Assembly: GCA_947176615.1 (NCBI GenBank)
Contig: CAMWRO010000010.1
Coordinates: 1-24,506 of the forward strand
Length of the DNA: 24,506 bases
Reading direction: 5' to 3'
Origin: an uncultured Porphyromonadaceae bacterium
Lineage (GTDB): Bacteria; Bacteroidota; Bacteroidia; Bacteroidales; Muribaculaceae
Shown: positions 1-8,554 of the stretch, in pieces
Position numbering within the stretch: the first letter of the stretch is position 1
How the letters are laid out: the number at the start of each line of letters is the position of its first letter
Notes under the pieces: generated by a model
What the model was told of the DNA's origin: nothing
The model's database searches: none
The model's input: the letters and a program-made list of their open reading frames with translations, nothing else
Position numbers and translations under genes: made by a program

Positions 1-180
1 CGCGTGCGGCTGAGTGTCTTGCGGCGACTGGGCAAGCAGTGCGGGGAGAGAGACGAGGGCGGCAATCGCGATGGCACACAGTGCCGGGCGGTGCCTTTTC
101 AGCCATCGGGAAAAAGAACCGAAGGCCGACAGATTCAGACTGTCGGCCACGGCGGGTATCGGTGAACCTTTTGAGTGCAT
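1..180 (-). CDS. Exported protein, N-terminal fragment (possible OstA/LptD-like envelope factor)
   Basis: An open frame of 60 codons starts at the ATG read from base 180 and runs off the left edge. The previous frame in this register is closed: the only earlier ATG is followed at once by TGA. The protein begins with about 27 polar or basic residues. A hydrophobic Ala/Leu-rich stretch follows (about residues 32-50) and ends in an A-x-A-type site before a Gln/Pro-rich segment, which fits a signal peptide or membrane anchor with an unusually long cytoplasmic tail. It starts 19 bases after the SurA-like stop, so it is probably the next gene of the same transcript. From my recollection of Bacteroides gene order, an OstA-like gene often follows the parvulins, and that is the only reason for the product guess. 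The fragment has no diagnostic domain. Confidence 0.6.
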   Translation of the reverse strand, partial: MHSKGSPIPAVADSLNLSAFGSFSRWLKRHRPALCAIAIAALVSLPALLAQSPQDTQPHA

Positions 181-199
181 TGAAATCACATCAGGTTAG

Positions 200-1578
200 T
201 TACTTCGTTAGAGGTGCATTTTCTTTAATCCATCCCTTGTGGCGGAATTCGCAGTTGCGCCATCCGTCCTCGATGCGGATATAAGTGTCTTGAATCTTTT
301 TATCGAGCCACGATGCAAGAATTGCATTCTGCCGCGAGTTCTCATACATGTTTTTGATCAACTGATAATCTTCTGACAGATTGGCGCGGTGAGCCGGGAT
401 TCGGTTGGTGAGTTTGACGATTGCGACCACTTCACGGTGGAGTTTCGGGTCGGTCATGACAAACGCGCCGGAAATCTCACCCGGTTCCATCGAGTTGACC
501 ACCTTGGCGACCTCTTGGGGAAGCTGTGACATCTCAAACCTTACAGTGCCGGTCTCGTCGTTGACCATCACGCCTCGGTTGTTGCGGGTGTCTTTGTCTT
601 GCGACAGGGCGGCGACCGCTTCCTCAAATGTGAATTTTTTATCTGTCATGTCGGCCTTTATCGAGTCAAGACGGTTGACAGCGTCGGTGAGGTCTTTGTC
701 TGACACTCGCGGTTTCAACAGAATGTGGCGCACTTTGATGCGCTCGCCACGTTTTTCGATGAGCTGGATGATGTGGAACCCATATTCAGTCTCGACAATC
801 TTGGAAACCTTTTTCGGGTCATTGAGGTTAAGGCGACGGCTGAAAATTCGGGGACGAACTGGGCGCGGCCTGCAAAGTCCATTTCTCCGCCGCGGCTTGC
901 GCTTTCAGGGTCTTGGCTGTAGAGAATTGCCAGTGTCGAAAAATCGCTTTCGCCGCGCGTAATGCGGTCGCTGTAATCACGGAGCCGAGCCTTTACGTCT
1001 TCGATTTCCTGACGCGGAATCGAGGGACGCAGAGTCAGAATCTGCACTTCGACCTGAGTGGGGACGTAGGGGATGCTGTCTTTCGGCAGCTGGTCGAAAT
1101 AACGTCTCACGTCAGCGGGAGTGATTTTTATTTTGCTTGTCAGGTTCTGCTGCACCTGTGATATGCGCATTCGGTTTTTCACGACCTCTATCTGCTGTTC
1201 ACGCAGTGCGGGGAGCGATTTGTGGAACACCTGTTCGACTTTCTCCTTTGAACCGAGATTGGCGATATAGTAATTCAGCATGGCGTCAACCTGAGACATC
1301 ACCATGTTGTCTGACACCTCTACGGTATCTATGTCGGCCTGATGAAGGTACAGTTTTTCAATCGCGAGTTGCTCGGGTATGATACAGTAAGGGTCGCCAT
1401 TGACAGGGACACGTTCATAGAGCATCTGCTGATATGCCTCCTCTATTTCCGATTTCCAGATGGGTTGGTCTCCGACCACCCATGCCACTTCTTCAGCGAC
1501 ATTGTCTGTGGCTGCCGTGACGTAGGCCGCCCCAAGGATAACGAGAGCGGCGAGTGTTGTGATTGATTTGGCTTTCAC
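200..1578 (-). pseudogene. SurA-like periplasmic peptidyl-prolyl isomerase, interrupted by a one-base frameshift
   Basis: Two overlapping frames encode one protein. The first (1578 down to about 830) gives a signal peptide (residues 1-23), a SurA-type N-terminal chaperone region and the start of a parvulin domain with the SQDPES-x-GGEMDF signature. After the residues FVPEFSAVA the homology jumps to the other frame. That frame then gives the YGFHIIQLIEKRGE end of the first parvulin domain, the KVRHILL start of a second, and a C-terminal tail. Restoring one T on the coding strand at about 829-832 gives a single 459-residue protein, a normal length for the family. SurA-type proteins escort outer-membrane proteins through the periplasm. 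The gene sits 11 bases after the larger parvulin and is presumably in its operon. I cannot tell a true null mutation from a sequencing or assembly error. Confidence 0.85.
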
Positions 1579-1589
1579 TGATGGTTCTA

Positions 1590-3521
1590 TTATTTCTTTA
1601 ATTTCTTGATGGCTTTCTTGTTGATTTTAACAGGATACTTTTTGTGCAGGCTTTCGATCCAGCGGCGTTCAAGTTCTTGTTGAAAGTCGGCACTGACCGC
1701 GCCTCGCACGTCGGCGGCTTCCTCGGGAGCATCGATAATGCGGCCCTTGTAGCCAAACCATGCTTTCCAGTTGCCGGGAGCGGCGGCTTGTTCGCCGTTA
1801 AAGGCCACGTTGTCAACGATAGCGTTGTCGCCCTTTGCCGCGATTACGCGCTCGATTTTTACCGTGCGGCCAAATTCTTTGCGCAGCGTCTTGACAAGAG
1901 AGTCTTTCTCGATTTCATGGGAGGCAAGGTACCGGCGGGCGGCTCCTGCAACGGAGTCATTGGTCGCAAACACGATGTATCCTTTATATTTCGGTGCGTC
2001 CCACTTGTAGTTGTCGCGATTAACACGGAAAAATTCTTCAAGGCCCTCTGTGTCGCGGGTAGAGCGGTCCCACACGTTACGGTTGCTGATTTCAAAGAGA
2101 AGAATCCCGTCGCGATATTCGTTGACAAGGTTACGGTAGTCGGGTTGGTCGACTATGAGCCGTTCACGGGCATAGTCAAGGGTTCTGTCGTTGAGAATCT
2201 GTCCCACAGCGTCGTAGAATGTCGTATAACCGTCACCGGCGCTTTGGCGCACGTTGGGTTTCATCGAGGCCATCACGTCGGCTGCGGTAAACTTGCGGTC
2301 TCCGATTGTTGCGACAACCGTCTTGTCGGTATCAAGGAGTGCAAACCCTGATTCTGTGTCGGCTGCCGATGACAGGAGAGTCTTGACTTTGTCGAGTCCT
2401 TGGGGAAGGATGACGGCGTGATAGTCTTTTTTCAACTGATTGAGACGCTCGGTCTCGGGATAGTTGGCACGGACATCGCGGCCGATAGCTTTCAATATCT
2501 GCGGGCGTTCCTCCTCAAGGGATCCAATGCCCTTATGCTCGATGACCTGCACAATGTGATAACCGAATGGTGAGGCGAATGGCTTGGAAATCTCGCCGTC
2601 GTTGAGAGAGAAAGCGACTTCCTCAAATTCGGGAACCATGCGTCCCATACCGAAAAAGCCGAGGTCGCCGCCGTTACGCGCCGATCCGGGGTCATCACTC
2701 TCGGCGCGGGCGATAGATTCAAAGTCGGCGTTGCCCGATGCGAGGATGTTGTAAATCGAGTCAATCTCGGCTTTCTTTGCCTGAGCCTGTTCGGGCGTCA
2801 TGTCGCGGGTGAGCTTGAGGATGTGACGTGCGTGCACCGATCCGGGATTAGGCTTTTCGCCGTTGACCTTGACAATGTGGTAACCGTATGGAGCATCGTC
2901 GATTACCTCTGACACCTGACCGACAGGGGTTGAAAATGCGGCGAGTTCAAAGGGGTAGGGGTACATGTTGGCATAGATGTATCCCATGCGGCCTCCGTTG
3001 CGCACGGCAGAGCGGTCAGATGAAAATTTCTTGGCCATCTCGGCAAAATCGGCACCGTTGAGTACGGCGGTCCTGATTGAGTCAAGGCGCGCTTTGTTGT
3101 CGATGCGCTCCTGATGGGTCGTGCCTATCGGCATCATTATGTGGCTGACATCGACCATGCGGTCCATGCGGGCGTAGGCTTCCTGAACCAGTCGCTCCTC
3201 GACGAGCGAGTCACGCATGTAGGGGCGGGCAAGCTCCGAGCAATAACCCTCAAATTCTTTGCGGAATGCCGCGGTGGTGTCTATTCCGGCAGCTTCGGCA
3301 TCGGCGACCTTTAGTTTGTAGGTAACAAACATGTCGACATATTCGTCAATGCCCTGAGGCTGCATCTGCTGACGGTTGTTTTTATTATAGAGGTATTCAA
3401 ACTCGCTCTGATGCACGTCTTTACCGTTGACAGTCATCAGGACAGGGTCATTTTTCTTGGCAGCGGTGGCAGTGAGAATCGCAAGTCCCACGAGAAGTGC
3501 CGGGATGAATTTCTTTTTCAT
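1590..3521 (-). CDS. Exported two-domain parvulin-type peptidyl-prolyl cis-trans isomerase (SurA/PpiD-like)
   Basis: The 643-residue protein begins with MKKKF and a hydrophobic stretch ending near residue 21, a signal peptide. Residues about 25-120 resemble the SurA N-terminal chaperone fold. Two PpiC/parvulin domains follow. The first, about 122-220, opens with VSHIMMP and ends with YGYHIVKVNGE. The second, about 228-328, opens with ARHILK, contains DPGS-x-NGGDLGFFG and ends with FGYHIVQV. The last 300 or so residues are a further folded region I cannot assign, ending in a Lys-rich tail. The likely role is folding or chaperoning of outer-membrane proteins in the periplasm. It is first in the minus-strand run, followed 11 bases later by the SurA-like gene, and it lies behind the guaB terminator. 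No clear TAnnTTTG box was found upstream. Confidence 0.93.
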   Translation of the reverse strand: MKKKFIPALLVGLAILTATAAKKNDPVLMTVNGKDVHQSEFEYLYNKNNRQQMQPQGIDEYVDMFVTYKLKVADAEAAGIDTTAAFRKEFEGYCSELARPYMRDSLVEERLVQEAYARMDRMVDVSHIMMPIGTTHQERIDNKARLDSIRTAVLNGADFAEMAKKFSSDRSAVRNGGRMGYIYANMYPYPFELAAFSTPVGQVSEVIDDAPYGYHIVKVNGEKPNPGSVHARHILKLTRDMTPEQAQAKKAEIDSIYNILASGNADFESIARAESDDPGSARNGGDLGFFGMGRMVPEFEEVAFSLNDGEISKPFASPFGYHIVQVIEHKGIGSLEEERPQILKAIGRDVRANYPETERLNQLKKDYHAVILPQGLDKVKTLLSSAADTESGFALLDTDKTVVATIGDRKFTAADVMASMKPNVRQSAGDGYTTFYDAVGQILNDRTLDYARERLIVDQPDYRNLVNEYRDGILLFEISNRNVWDRSTRDTEGLEEFFRVNRDNYKWDAPKYKGYIVFATNDSVAGAARRYLASHEIEKDSLVKTLRKEFGRTVKIERVIAAKGDNAIVDNVAFNGEQAAAPGNWKAWFGYKGRIIDAPEEAADVRGAVSADFQQELERRWIESLHKKYPVKINKKAIKKLKK

Positions 3522-3540
3522 TGATTAGGGTGATAAATTC

Positions 3541-3588
3541 AAAAAAGTGCCCCGAAAATTTGAAATCTGAATCGGGGACACTTTTTAT
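3541..3588 (-). terminator. Rho-independent terminator of guaB
   Basis: An inverted repeat pairs 3542-3554 with 3572-3585: AAAGTG-CCCCGA against TCGGGGACACTTT, with one bulged base. The loop is about 17 bases. Read on the minus strand, the stem ends in a run of six Ts. It lies about 50 bases past the guaB stop and just before the parvulin operon. Confidence 0.8.
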
Positions 3589-3637
3589 TTAACGCTGTTA
3601 ACGGTGAATTTATTGTATCACCATCATGAAGGCCGGA

Positions 3638-5116
3638 TTATCTTGCCGACGAGCTATAGTTGGGAGCCTCGCTTGTGATAGCCACGTCGTGGGGATGGCT
3701 TTCGGCGATACCGGCATTGGTGATGCGCGTGAACTTGGCGTTGTGGAGCTGCTCGATGTCGGGCGCGCCACAGTAACCCATGCCTGCGCGCAGGCCGCCG
3801 AGCATCTGGTAAACCACCTCGTAGAGCAAGCCTTTGTAAGGAACACGGGCAGCGATGCCTTCGGGAACGAGTTTCTTGGTGTCGGTTTCTCCGGCTTGGA
3901 AATAACGGTCTTTCGAGCCTTTCTCCATCGCTTCGAGCGAACCCATTCCGCGATATGACTTATATTTTCTTCCGTTGAAGATGATGGTGTCGCCGGGCGA
4001 TTCCTCAACGCCGGCCAGCATGCCGCCGAGCATTACGCTGTAGGCGCCGGCAGCGAGAGCCTTGACAATGTCTCCCGAATAGCGGATTCCGCCGTCGGCA
4101 ATCAGGGGTACTCCTGTGCCCTTGAGGGCGAGAGCTACGTCGTAAACCGCGCTGAGCTGCGGAACGCCCACACCTGCAATCACGCGGGTGGTGCAGATTG
4201 AGCCGGGGCCGATGCCTACCTTCACGCCGTCAGCGCCATTCTCGACAAGGTAGCGGGCGGCATCGCCGGTGGCGATATTGCCTACCACGACATCAATATG
4301 CGGATATTTTGCTTTGACTGCGCGCAGTATACCTACGACGCCTTTGGAATGGCCGTGGGCCGTATCGATTACAATGGCGTCAACTCCGGCCTCGACAAGC
4401 GCGTCGACACGGTCCATAGAGTCAGCGGTCACACCCACTCCGGCGGCGACGCGGAGACGGCCGAGAGAGTCTTTACATGCGAAAGGCTTGTCTTTAGCCT
4501 TGGTGATGTCTTTATATGTTACAAGGCCCACAAGGTGTCCTTCGCTGTCAACAACGGGGAGTTTTTCAATCTTGTGCTGTTGCAGGATCTGTGCAGCTTC
4601 TTCAAGGTTGGTCGACTGGTTGGTGGTCACGAGCCCTTCCGATGTCATCACTTCGTCGATGGGGCGGTGAGGGTCGCGTTCAAAACGCAGGTCGCGATTT
4701 GTCACAATGCCGACGAGCTTGCGGTCGTCATCTACCACAGGTATGCCGCCGATGTGGTATTCTTCCATCATTTTGAGAGCATCGGCCACTGTGCTGCCGC
4801 GGCGGATGGTCACGGGGTCATAAATCATGCCGTTCTCGGCACGTTTTACAGCGTGAACCTGACGGGACTGCTCGGCGATAGTCATGTTTTTGTGGATAAC
4901 GCCTATGCCGCCTTCACGGGCGATGGCGATAGCCATTGCGGCCTCGGTGACGGTGTCCATCGCGGCTGAAACGAGGGGCACGTTGAGGGTGATGTTGCGT
5001 GAAAAACGGGTGGTGAGATTTACGTCACGGGGAAGAACTTCGGAATAAGCCGGAATAAGGAGGACATCGTCAAATGTCAGTCCGTCCATTTTTACTCGAT
5101 CTGCAATAAATGACAT
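3638..5116 (-). CDS. guaB: Inosine-5'-monophosphate dehydrogenase
   Basis: IMP dehydrogenase oxidises IMP to XMP with NAD+, the committed step of guanine nucleotide synthesis. Taking the ATG at 5116 (MSFIADRV) gives 492 residues, the usual family length. An in-frame start 57 bases further upstream would fall at or upstream of the probable transcription start, so I rejected it. The TIM barrel begins with GLTFDDVLLIPAYSEVLP. It is interrupted by two CBS domains (about residues 97-150 and 155-207), which bind regulatory nucleotides in this family. The catalytic loop GIGPGSICTTR places the active-site Cys at 308. The flap and C-terminal signature regions are present. The gene is monocistronic by appearance: its own promoter at 5147-5177 and its own terminator at 3541-3588. 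It is divergent from the L,D-transpeptidase gene. Confidence 0.98.
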   Translation of the reverse strand: MSFIADRVKMDGLTFDDVLLIPAYSEVLPRDVNLTTRFSRNITLNVPLVSAAMDTVTEAAMAIAIAREGGIGVIHKNMTIAEQSRQVHAVKRAENGMIYDPVTIRRGSTVADALKMMEEYHIGGIPVVDDDRKLVGIVTNRDLRFERDPHRPIDEVMTSEGLVTTNQSTNLEEAAQILQQHKIEKLPVVDSEGHLVGLVTYKDITKAKDKPFACKDSLGRLRVAAGVGVTADSMDRVDALVEAGVDAIVIDTAHGHSKGVVGILRAVKAKYPHIDVVVGNIATGDAARYLVENGADGVKVGIGPGSICTTRVIAGVGVPQLSAVYDVALALKGTGVPLIADGGIRYSGDIVKALAAGAYSVMLGGMLAGVEESPGDTIIFNGRKYKSYRGMGSLEAMEKGSKDRYFQAGETDTKKLVPEGIAARVPYKGLLYEVVYQMLGGLRAGMGYCGAPDIEQLHNAKFTRITNAGIAESHPHDVAITSEAPNYSSSAR

Positions 5117-5146
5117 AAGTGATTTGGCTAATAAATTTATTGCGTG

Positions 5147-5177
5147 CAAAGGTAATGATTTTTTGTGGTTCAATCAA
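5147..5177 (-). promoter_or_regulatory. guaB promoter, Bacteroidetes type
   Basis: On the minus strand a TACCTTTG box (5154-5147) is preceded, exactly 20 bases upstream, by TTG (5177-5175) within TTGATTG. This matches the known Bacteroidetes primary sigma consensus (TTTG, 19-21 bases, TAnnTTTG). It leaves a leader of about 25 bases before the ATG at 5116. Confidence 0.7.
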
Positions 5178-5225
5178 TATTTTGGCCGGTTTTTTGCGGG
5201 TGAATGTAAAAATGGGGCGTAGTCG

Positions 5226-5256
5226 TTGACAGATTGCTCAAAATGATATATCTTTG
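5226..5256 (+). promoter_or_regulatory. L,D-transpeptidase gene promoter, Bacteroidetes type
   Basis: TTG (5226-5228) lies 20 bases before a TATCTTTG box (5249-5256). The box lies inside the longest possible reading frame of the downstream gene, so transcription would begin at about 5260. This argues for the GTG at 5261 as the translation start. The promoter is divergent from that of guaB. Confidence 0.6.
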
Positions 5257-5260
5257 TGCC

Positions 5261-5887
5261 GTGATAAAAAAAGTGTCCGGCATATTGTTTGCGTTGTTTC
5301 TCGTTAATGCGCCGCTTTGGGCGGCCGACAGGGAAACCCGGTTTTCCCCAGAACTGGAGAAAACGATTGTATCCTATAAAAAAACAATGGTCCCTTTGCT
5401 CCCCGATCATGAAGATGATGATTGGAAAAGAATCGACAGCGAGTATTCATCGATTCCGGGGCGCATGAGCATTCCCAAAAATATTGTGGTCGACAAGCCG
5501 CATATGAGGCTTTACATATTAAATGTTTTTGGCGATACGCTTGCTCATTACCCCGTGTGTGCCTCGTTGAAAAGAGGACAGAAACGTGCTGCCGACGACT
5601 GGCGCCCGCCCGAGGGCCGGTTTAAAATCGTCGGGGTCTACAATTCGACTGACTGGACTTATAAAGACACTCAGGACAAGTGTTACGGCCCGTTTTTCAT
5701 ATCGTTGTACACGCCTCGGTTCTGGGGCATAGGGATTCACGGGACCAATTCGCCTTACTCGGTTCCCGGTCGCCGCTCCCACGGTTGCATGAGGATGCAC
5801 AACGAGTCAATCGTGAAGGTAAAGGCTCTTGTCAACAAAGATACCCGCGTCACCATTCTCCCCGACCCGGTGGAAACAGTAGATTGA
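5261..5887 (+). CDS. Exported L,D-transpeptidase (YkuD/ErfK family)
   Basis: L,D-transpeptidases use a catalytic Cys to make 3-3 peptidoglycan cross-links or to attach proteins to peptidoglycan. The frame is open from a TTG at 5234, with an ATG at 5243. A well-formed -7 box at 5249-5256 suggests that translation starts at the GTG at 5261, giving 208 residues that begin MIKKVSG with a clean signal peptide ending near residue 21 (PLWA/AD). The ATG at 5243 remains possible and adds six residues. The YkuD core has His160 in GIHGTNSP and the SHGCMRM signature with the catalytic Cys at 176. A SIPKNIVVD-x-PHMRLYIL segment (about 70-90) opens the domain. No substrate-binding LysM or SH3 domain is present. 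The gene stands alone before rnpB. Confidence 0.88.
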   Translation: MIKKVSGILFALFLVNAPLWAADRETRFSPELEKTIVSYKKTMVPLLPDHEDDDWKRIDSEYSSIPGRMSIPKNIVVDKPHMRLYILNVFGDTLAHYPVCASLKRGQKRAADDWRPPEGRFKIVGVYNSTDWTYKDTQDKCYGPFFISLYTPRFWGIGIHGTNSPYSVPGRRSHGCMRMHNESIVKVKALVNKDTRVTILPDPVETVD

Positions 5888-5955
5888 ACTGTAGGTTTAG
5901 CAGATTTACCTAATAAAAAAAGAGGTAAAAGGGGGTGGGAACAAAATAATTTTTG

Positions 5956-5963
5956 TAATTTTG
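5956..5963 (+). promoter_or_regulatory. Probable -7 box of rnpB
   Basis: TAATTTTG matches TAnnTTTG and lies 6 bases before the predicted 5' end of RNase P RNA, the expected spacing. No TTG is present at the -33 position, so the evidence rests on this one box and its location. Confidence 0.5.
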
Positions 5964-5968
5964 TGGTC

Positions 5969-6374
5969 AAGCAGCAGGACGGTCCAGTCGCTGGCCGACG
6001 TATAGAGCGGCGAGAGGAAAGTCCGGGCAACACAGAGCACCATACTTTCTAACGGAAAGCTGTCGGTGACGGCAGAGTAGCGTGACAGAAAACGACCGCC
6101 CGAGGGGCATTGACCGCCTCGGGTAAGGGTGAAAAGGCGAGGTAAGAGCTCACCGGGTTCCGCAGCAATGCGGGATGCCGCACGTCTTATGGGTTGCAAG
6201 GCCAAGTATACCGGCATCTAAGGGCTGCTCGTCCATTGCCGGGGGGTAGGCTGCTGGAGCACGTTGGTGACAACGCTGCGTAGATAAATGACTGACCGTC
6301 GCGTCAACCCCTTCCTGTTTTGAGTCAAGGGAAGTGACGGCGATGACATAACCCGGCTTATAGTCCTGCTGCTT
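5969..6374 (+). ncRNA. rnpB: RNase P RNA component
   Basis: This is the catalytic RNA that trims the 5' leader from precursor tRNAs. The closing P1 helix is visible as AAGCAGCAGGAC (5969-5980) pairing perfectly with GTCCTGCTGCTT (6363-6374). The universally conserved segments GAGGAAAGTCCGGGC (6014-6028) and AGATAAATGACTG (6282-6294) are both present and correctly placed. The interior holds GC-rich hairpins as expected for a bacterial type A molecule of about 406 bases. No terminator follows. The helicase gene starts about 14 bases after the P1 strand, so the mature 3' end probably needs processing. Confidence 0.96.
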
Positions 6375-6388
6375 TATTTTTGATTCTC

Positions 6389-8413
6389 GTGAAAAAAACG
6401 GCTAAGAAAAACAAGAAATTTGACGAGGAAATCGACCTCGATAATCCCGAGTTTAAAAAGGCATGGGAATTGCTGAATTATACTCGTCAGAGTGTATTCC
6501 TGACAGGTAAGGCCGGGACCGGCAAGTCAACCTTTCTCAGATACATCACGGCCAATACACGCAAAAACTGCGTAGTGCTTGCCCCCACCGGAATTGCAGC
6601 CGTCAATGCCGGCGGTCAGACCATCCACTCGTTTTTCAAGATACCGTTGCGTCCCATCCTGCCCGATGACGATGACTTCACCCGTTCAAAGTTATCGGAG
6701 CGCATGAAATATTCGGGCGCTTTCATAAAGCTGCTCAAAGCCCTCGACCTTATTATAATAGACGAGATTTCGATGGTCAGGGCCGATATTATAGATTTTA
6801 TCGACAAGCTGCTTTGTCATTTTACAGGAAACCGGCGCGAGCCTTTCGGAGGCAAGCAGTTGCTGCTTGTCGGCGATGTGTTCCAGCTTGAACCTGTTGT
6901 GACCGGCGACACCCGCGACATAATCAGGCAATATTACCCCAATCCTTATTTTTTCTCGGCTCGCGTTTTCTCAGAGGTCGGTATCGTGCCGATAGAGTTG
7001 CGCAAGGTGTATCGGCAGAATCAGGCCGAGTTTATTTCATTGCTCGACCGTCTCCGCACCGCCACAACGACTCCTGCCGACATCATGGCTCTCAACGCCC
7101 GGTGTGTTCCCGCCGCCGATATTGATGCGCATGACGAGGAGCGCATGACGATGACTCTTGCCACCCGACGTGACATGGTTGACCACATCAACGAGTCGCG
7201 CCTTGAAAGCATTAAGAAACCGTTGTTTACCTTTACCGGTGAGATAACGGGCGATTTCCCGCTCAATGCGCTCCCGACTGATCTTGAGCTGTCTCTCAAG
7301 GAGGGCGCTCAGGTCGTCTTTATCAAGAATGACCGGGAGAAAAGGTGGGTTAACGGCACGCTGGGACGTGTCGAGTCTATCGCAGCCGACAAGATTGAGG
7401 TGTGTCTCGAAACCGGCGGCACGGTTGTTGTCGAGCGCGAGCGGTGGGGAAACATCCGCTATGAATACAATAAAAAGACCCGCAAGGTGGTCGAAAAGGA
7501 GCTTGGCAGCTTTACGCAGTATCCGCTGAAACTTGCTTGGGCGCTGACTGTCCATAAAAGTCAGGGCCTGACATTTGACAACGTCGTTATCGACATAGGG
7601 CGCGGAGCGTTTGTTGGTGGGCAGACCTATGTGGCGCTTTCGCGATGCCGCAGTCTCGAAGGACTGACCCTGCGCTCCACCATTGCCGAGCGGGATGTTT
7701 TCGTTAATCCGGCAGTCGTGCAGTTCAGCAAGTCGTTCAACAGTCCGGCCCTTATAGAGGGCGCGCTTGACAACGCCCATGCCGATAATTGTTTCCATCA
7801 GGCTGTCTCGGCTGCTGACGACGGGGATATTTCAGCGGCATTTGATTTGTTTGTCGAGGGGTTGCAGTCGCGCAATATTCTTGACAACAAGGTGGCGATG
7901 CGCTATGCCCGTCGCAAACTTCAGATCGTCGACCGGCTGAAATCGCGGGTGGCGGAGCTGGAGTCTCGTCTCGAAGCTGACGAGAGGCGGTTTGAGGATA
8001 TGGCACTTGAGTATGTTTCATTGGGGGAGGACTGCATTCAGGATGACATCCCGCAGGCTGCCATTGCCAATTTTGACAAGGCTCTTGCTCTTTGTCCCTC
8101 TATGGTCAAGGCGCTGCTCGGTCGTGCGCAGGCTCTTGAATTGCTCGGCGAGGATGTAGAGGCTGTTGCCGCTTATCAGGCTGTGCTCGATGTTGACGGA
8201 ACCAATCAGGAGACCATAATGCGCATGGGAGCGATTTTTGAGAAAATGGCTGACTGGTATAATGCTCTTGACCGTTACCTCGTCGCGCTTGACATCGCCC
8301 CTGACAACTATAGGTTGCATGAGAGGCTTGCCGTTGTATATGCCCGGGTTGGCGACAAAGAATCGGCACTTCGCCACAAGGCTATTGCCCGCCGGCTTAA
8401 ATCGGGGCGATAA
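6389..8413 (+). CDS. PIF1/RecD-like superfamily 1 DNA helicase with C-terminal TPR domain
   Basis: The frame is open from a TTG at 6380. I prefer the GTG at 6389 (MKKTAKKNKKF), giving 674 residues. Superfamily 1B helicase motifs appear in order: Walker A GKAGTGKST (about residues 40-48), motif Ia APTGIAAVNAGGQTIHSFF, Walker B LIIIDEISM (about 121-129), motif III QLLLVGDVFQLEP, and ELRKVYRQ (motif IV region). Motifs V and VI (VHKSQGLTFD and YVALSRCRSLEGL) follow. After about residue 480 come a coiled-coil-like stretch and two to four TPR-like repeats (for example ANFDKALALCPSMVKALLGR). PIF1-type enzymes unwind DNA 5'-3', and the TPRs suggest a protein partner. It has no obvious promoter of its own, so it may share the rnpB transcript. 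It ends at a perfect bidirectional terminator. Confidence 0.93.
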   Translation: MKKTAKKNKKFDEEIDLDNPEFKKAWELLNYTRQSVFLTGKAGTGKSTFLRYITANTRKNCVVLAPTGIAAVNAGGQTIHSFFKIPLRPILPDDDDFTRSKLSERMKYSGAFIKLLKALDLIIIDEISMVRADIIDFIDKLLCHFTGNRREPFGGKQLLLVGDVFQLEPVVTGDTRDIIRQYYPNPYFFSARVFSEVGIVPIELRKVYRQNQAEFISLLDRLRTATTTPADIMALNARCVPAADIDAHDEERMTMTLATRRDMVDHINESRLESIKKPLFTFTGEITGDFPLNALPTDLELSLKEGAQVVFIKNDREKRWVNGTLGRVESIAADKIEVCLETGGTVVVERERWGNIRYEYNKKTRKVVEKELGSFTQYPLKLAWALTVHKSQGLTFDNVVIDIGRGAFVGGQTYVALSRCRSLEGLTLRSTIAERDVFVNPAVVQFSKSFNSPALIEGALDNAHADNCFHQAVSAADDGDISAAFDLFVEGLQSRNILDNKVAMRYARRKLQIVDRLKSRVAELESRLEADERRFEDMALEYVSLGEDCIQDDIPQAAIANFDKALALCPSMVKALLGRAQALELLGEDVEAVAAYQAVLDVDGTNQETIMRMGAIFEKMADWYNALDRYLVALDIAPDNYRLHERLAVVYARVGDKESALRHKAIARRLKSGR

Positions 8414-8435
8414 ACCTCCCGCTTTTATTTCGATT

Positions 8436-8453
8436 ATCGCGATAAATCGCGAT
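8436..8453. repeat. Two palindromic octamers, ATCGCGAT-aa-ATCGCGAT
   Basis: Two identical self-complementary octamers lie 10 bases apart, one helical turn, in the gap after the helicase stop. They can form a short hairpin or act as a paired protein site. No function can be assigned. Confidence 0.6.
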
Positions 8454-8496
8454 GCTAAGACAAATCGGTTGTTCTTAGAAAAACAGATTGAAAAAT

Positions 8497-8535
8497 AAAA
8501 AAACAGTTCCCGATTTTTTCGGGAACTGTTTTTTT
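8497..8535. terminator. Bidirectional Rho-independent terminator
   Basis: A perfect 17-bp inverted repeat (8497-8513 with 8519-8535) surrounds a 5-base T loop. Its core is ACAGTTCCCGA/TCGGGAACTGT, flanked by A7 and T7. It works in both directions and sits between the convergent helicase and M16 peptidase genes. Confidence 0.93.
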
Positions 8536-8554
8536 ATAGTTGCGGAATCAGTGA

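Noticed and set aside
820..840. Programmed -1 frameshifting in the SurA-like gene
   Set aside because: No X-XXY-YYZ slippery heptamer is present at the junction and no stimulatory hairpin is apparent. A one-base deletion explains the data.
5905..5929. Terminator after the L,D-transpeptidase gene
   Set aside because: The stem is only 7 bp (TTTACCT/AGGTAAA) with an A-rich 11-base loop and no T run on the plus strand.
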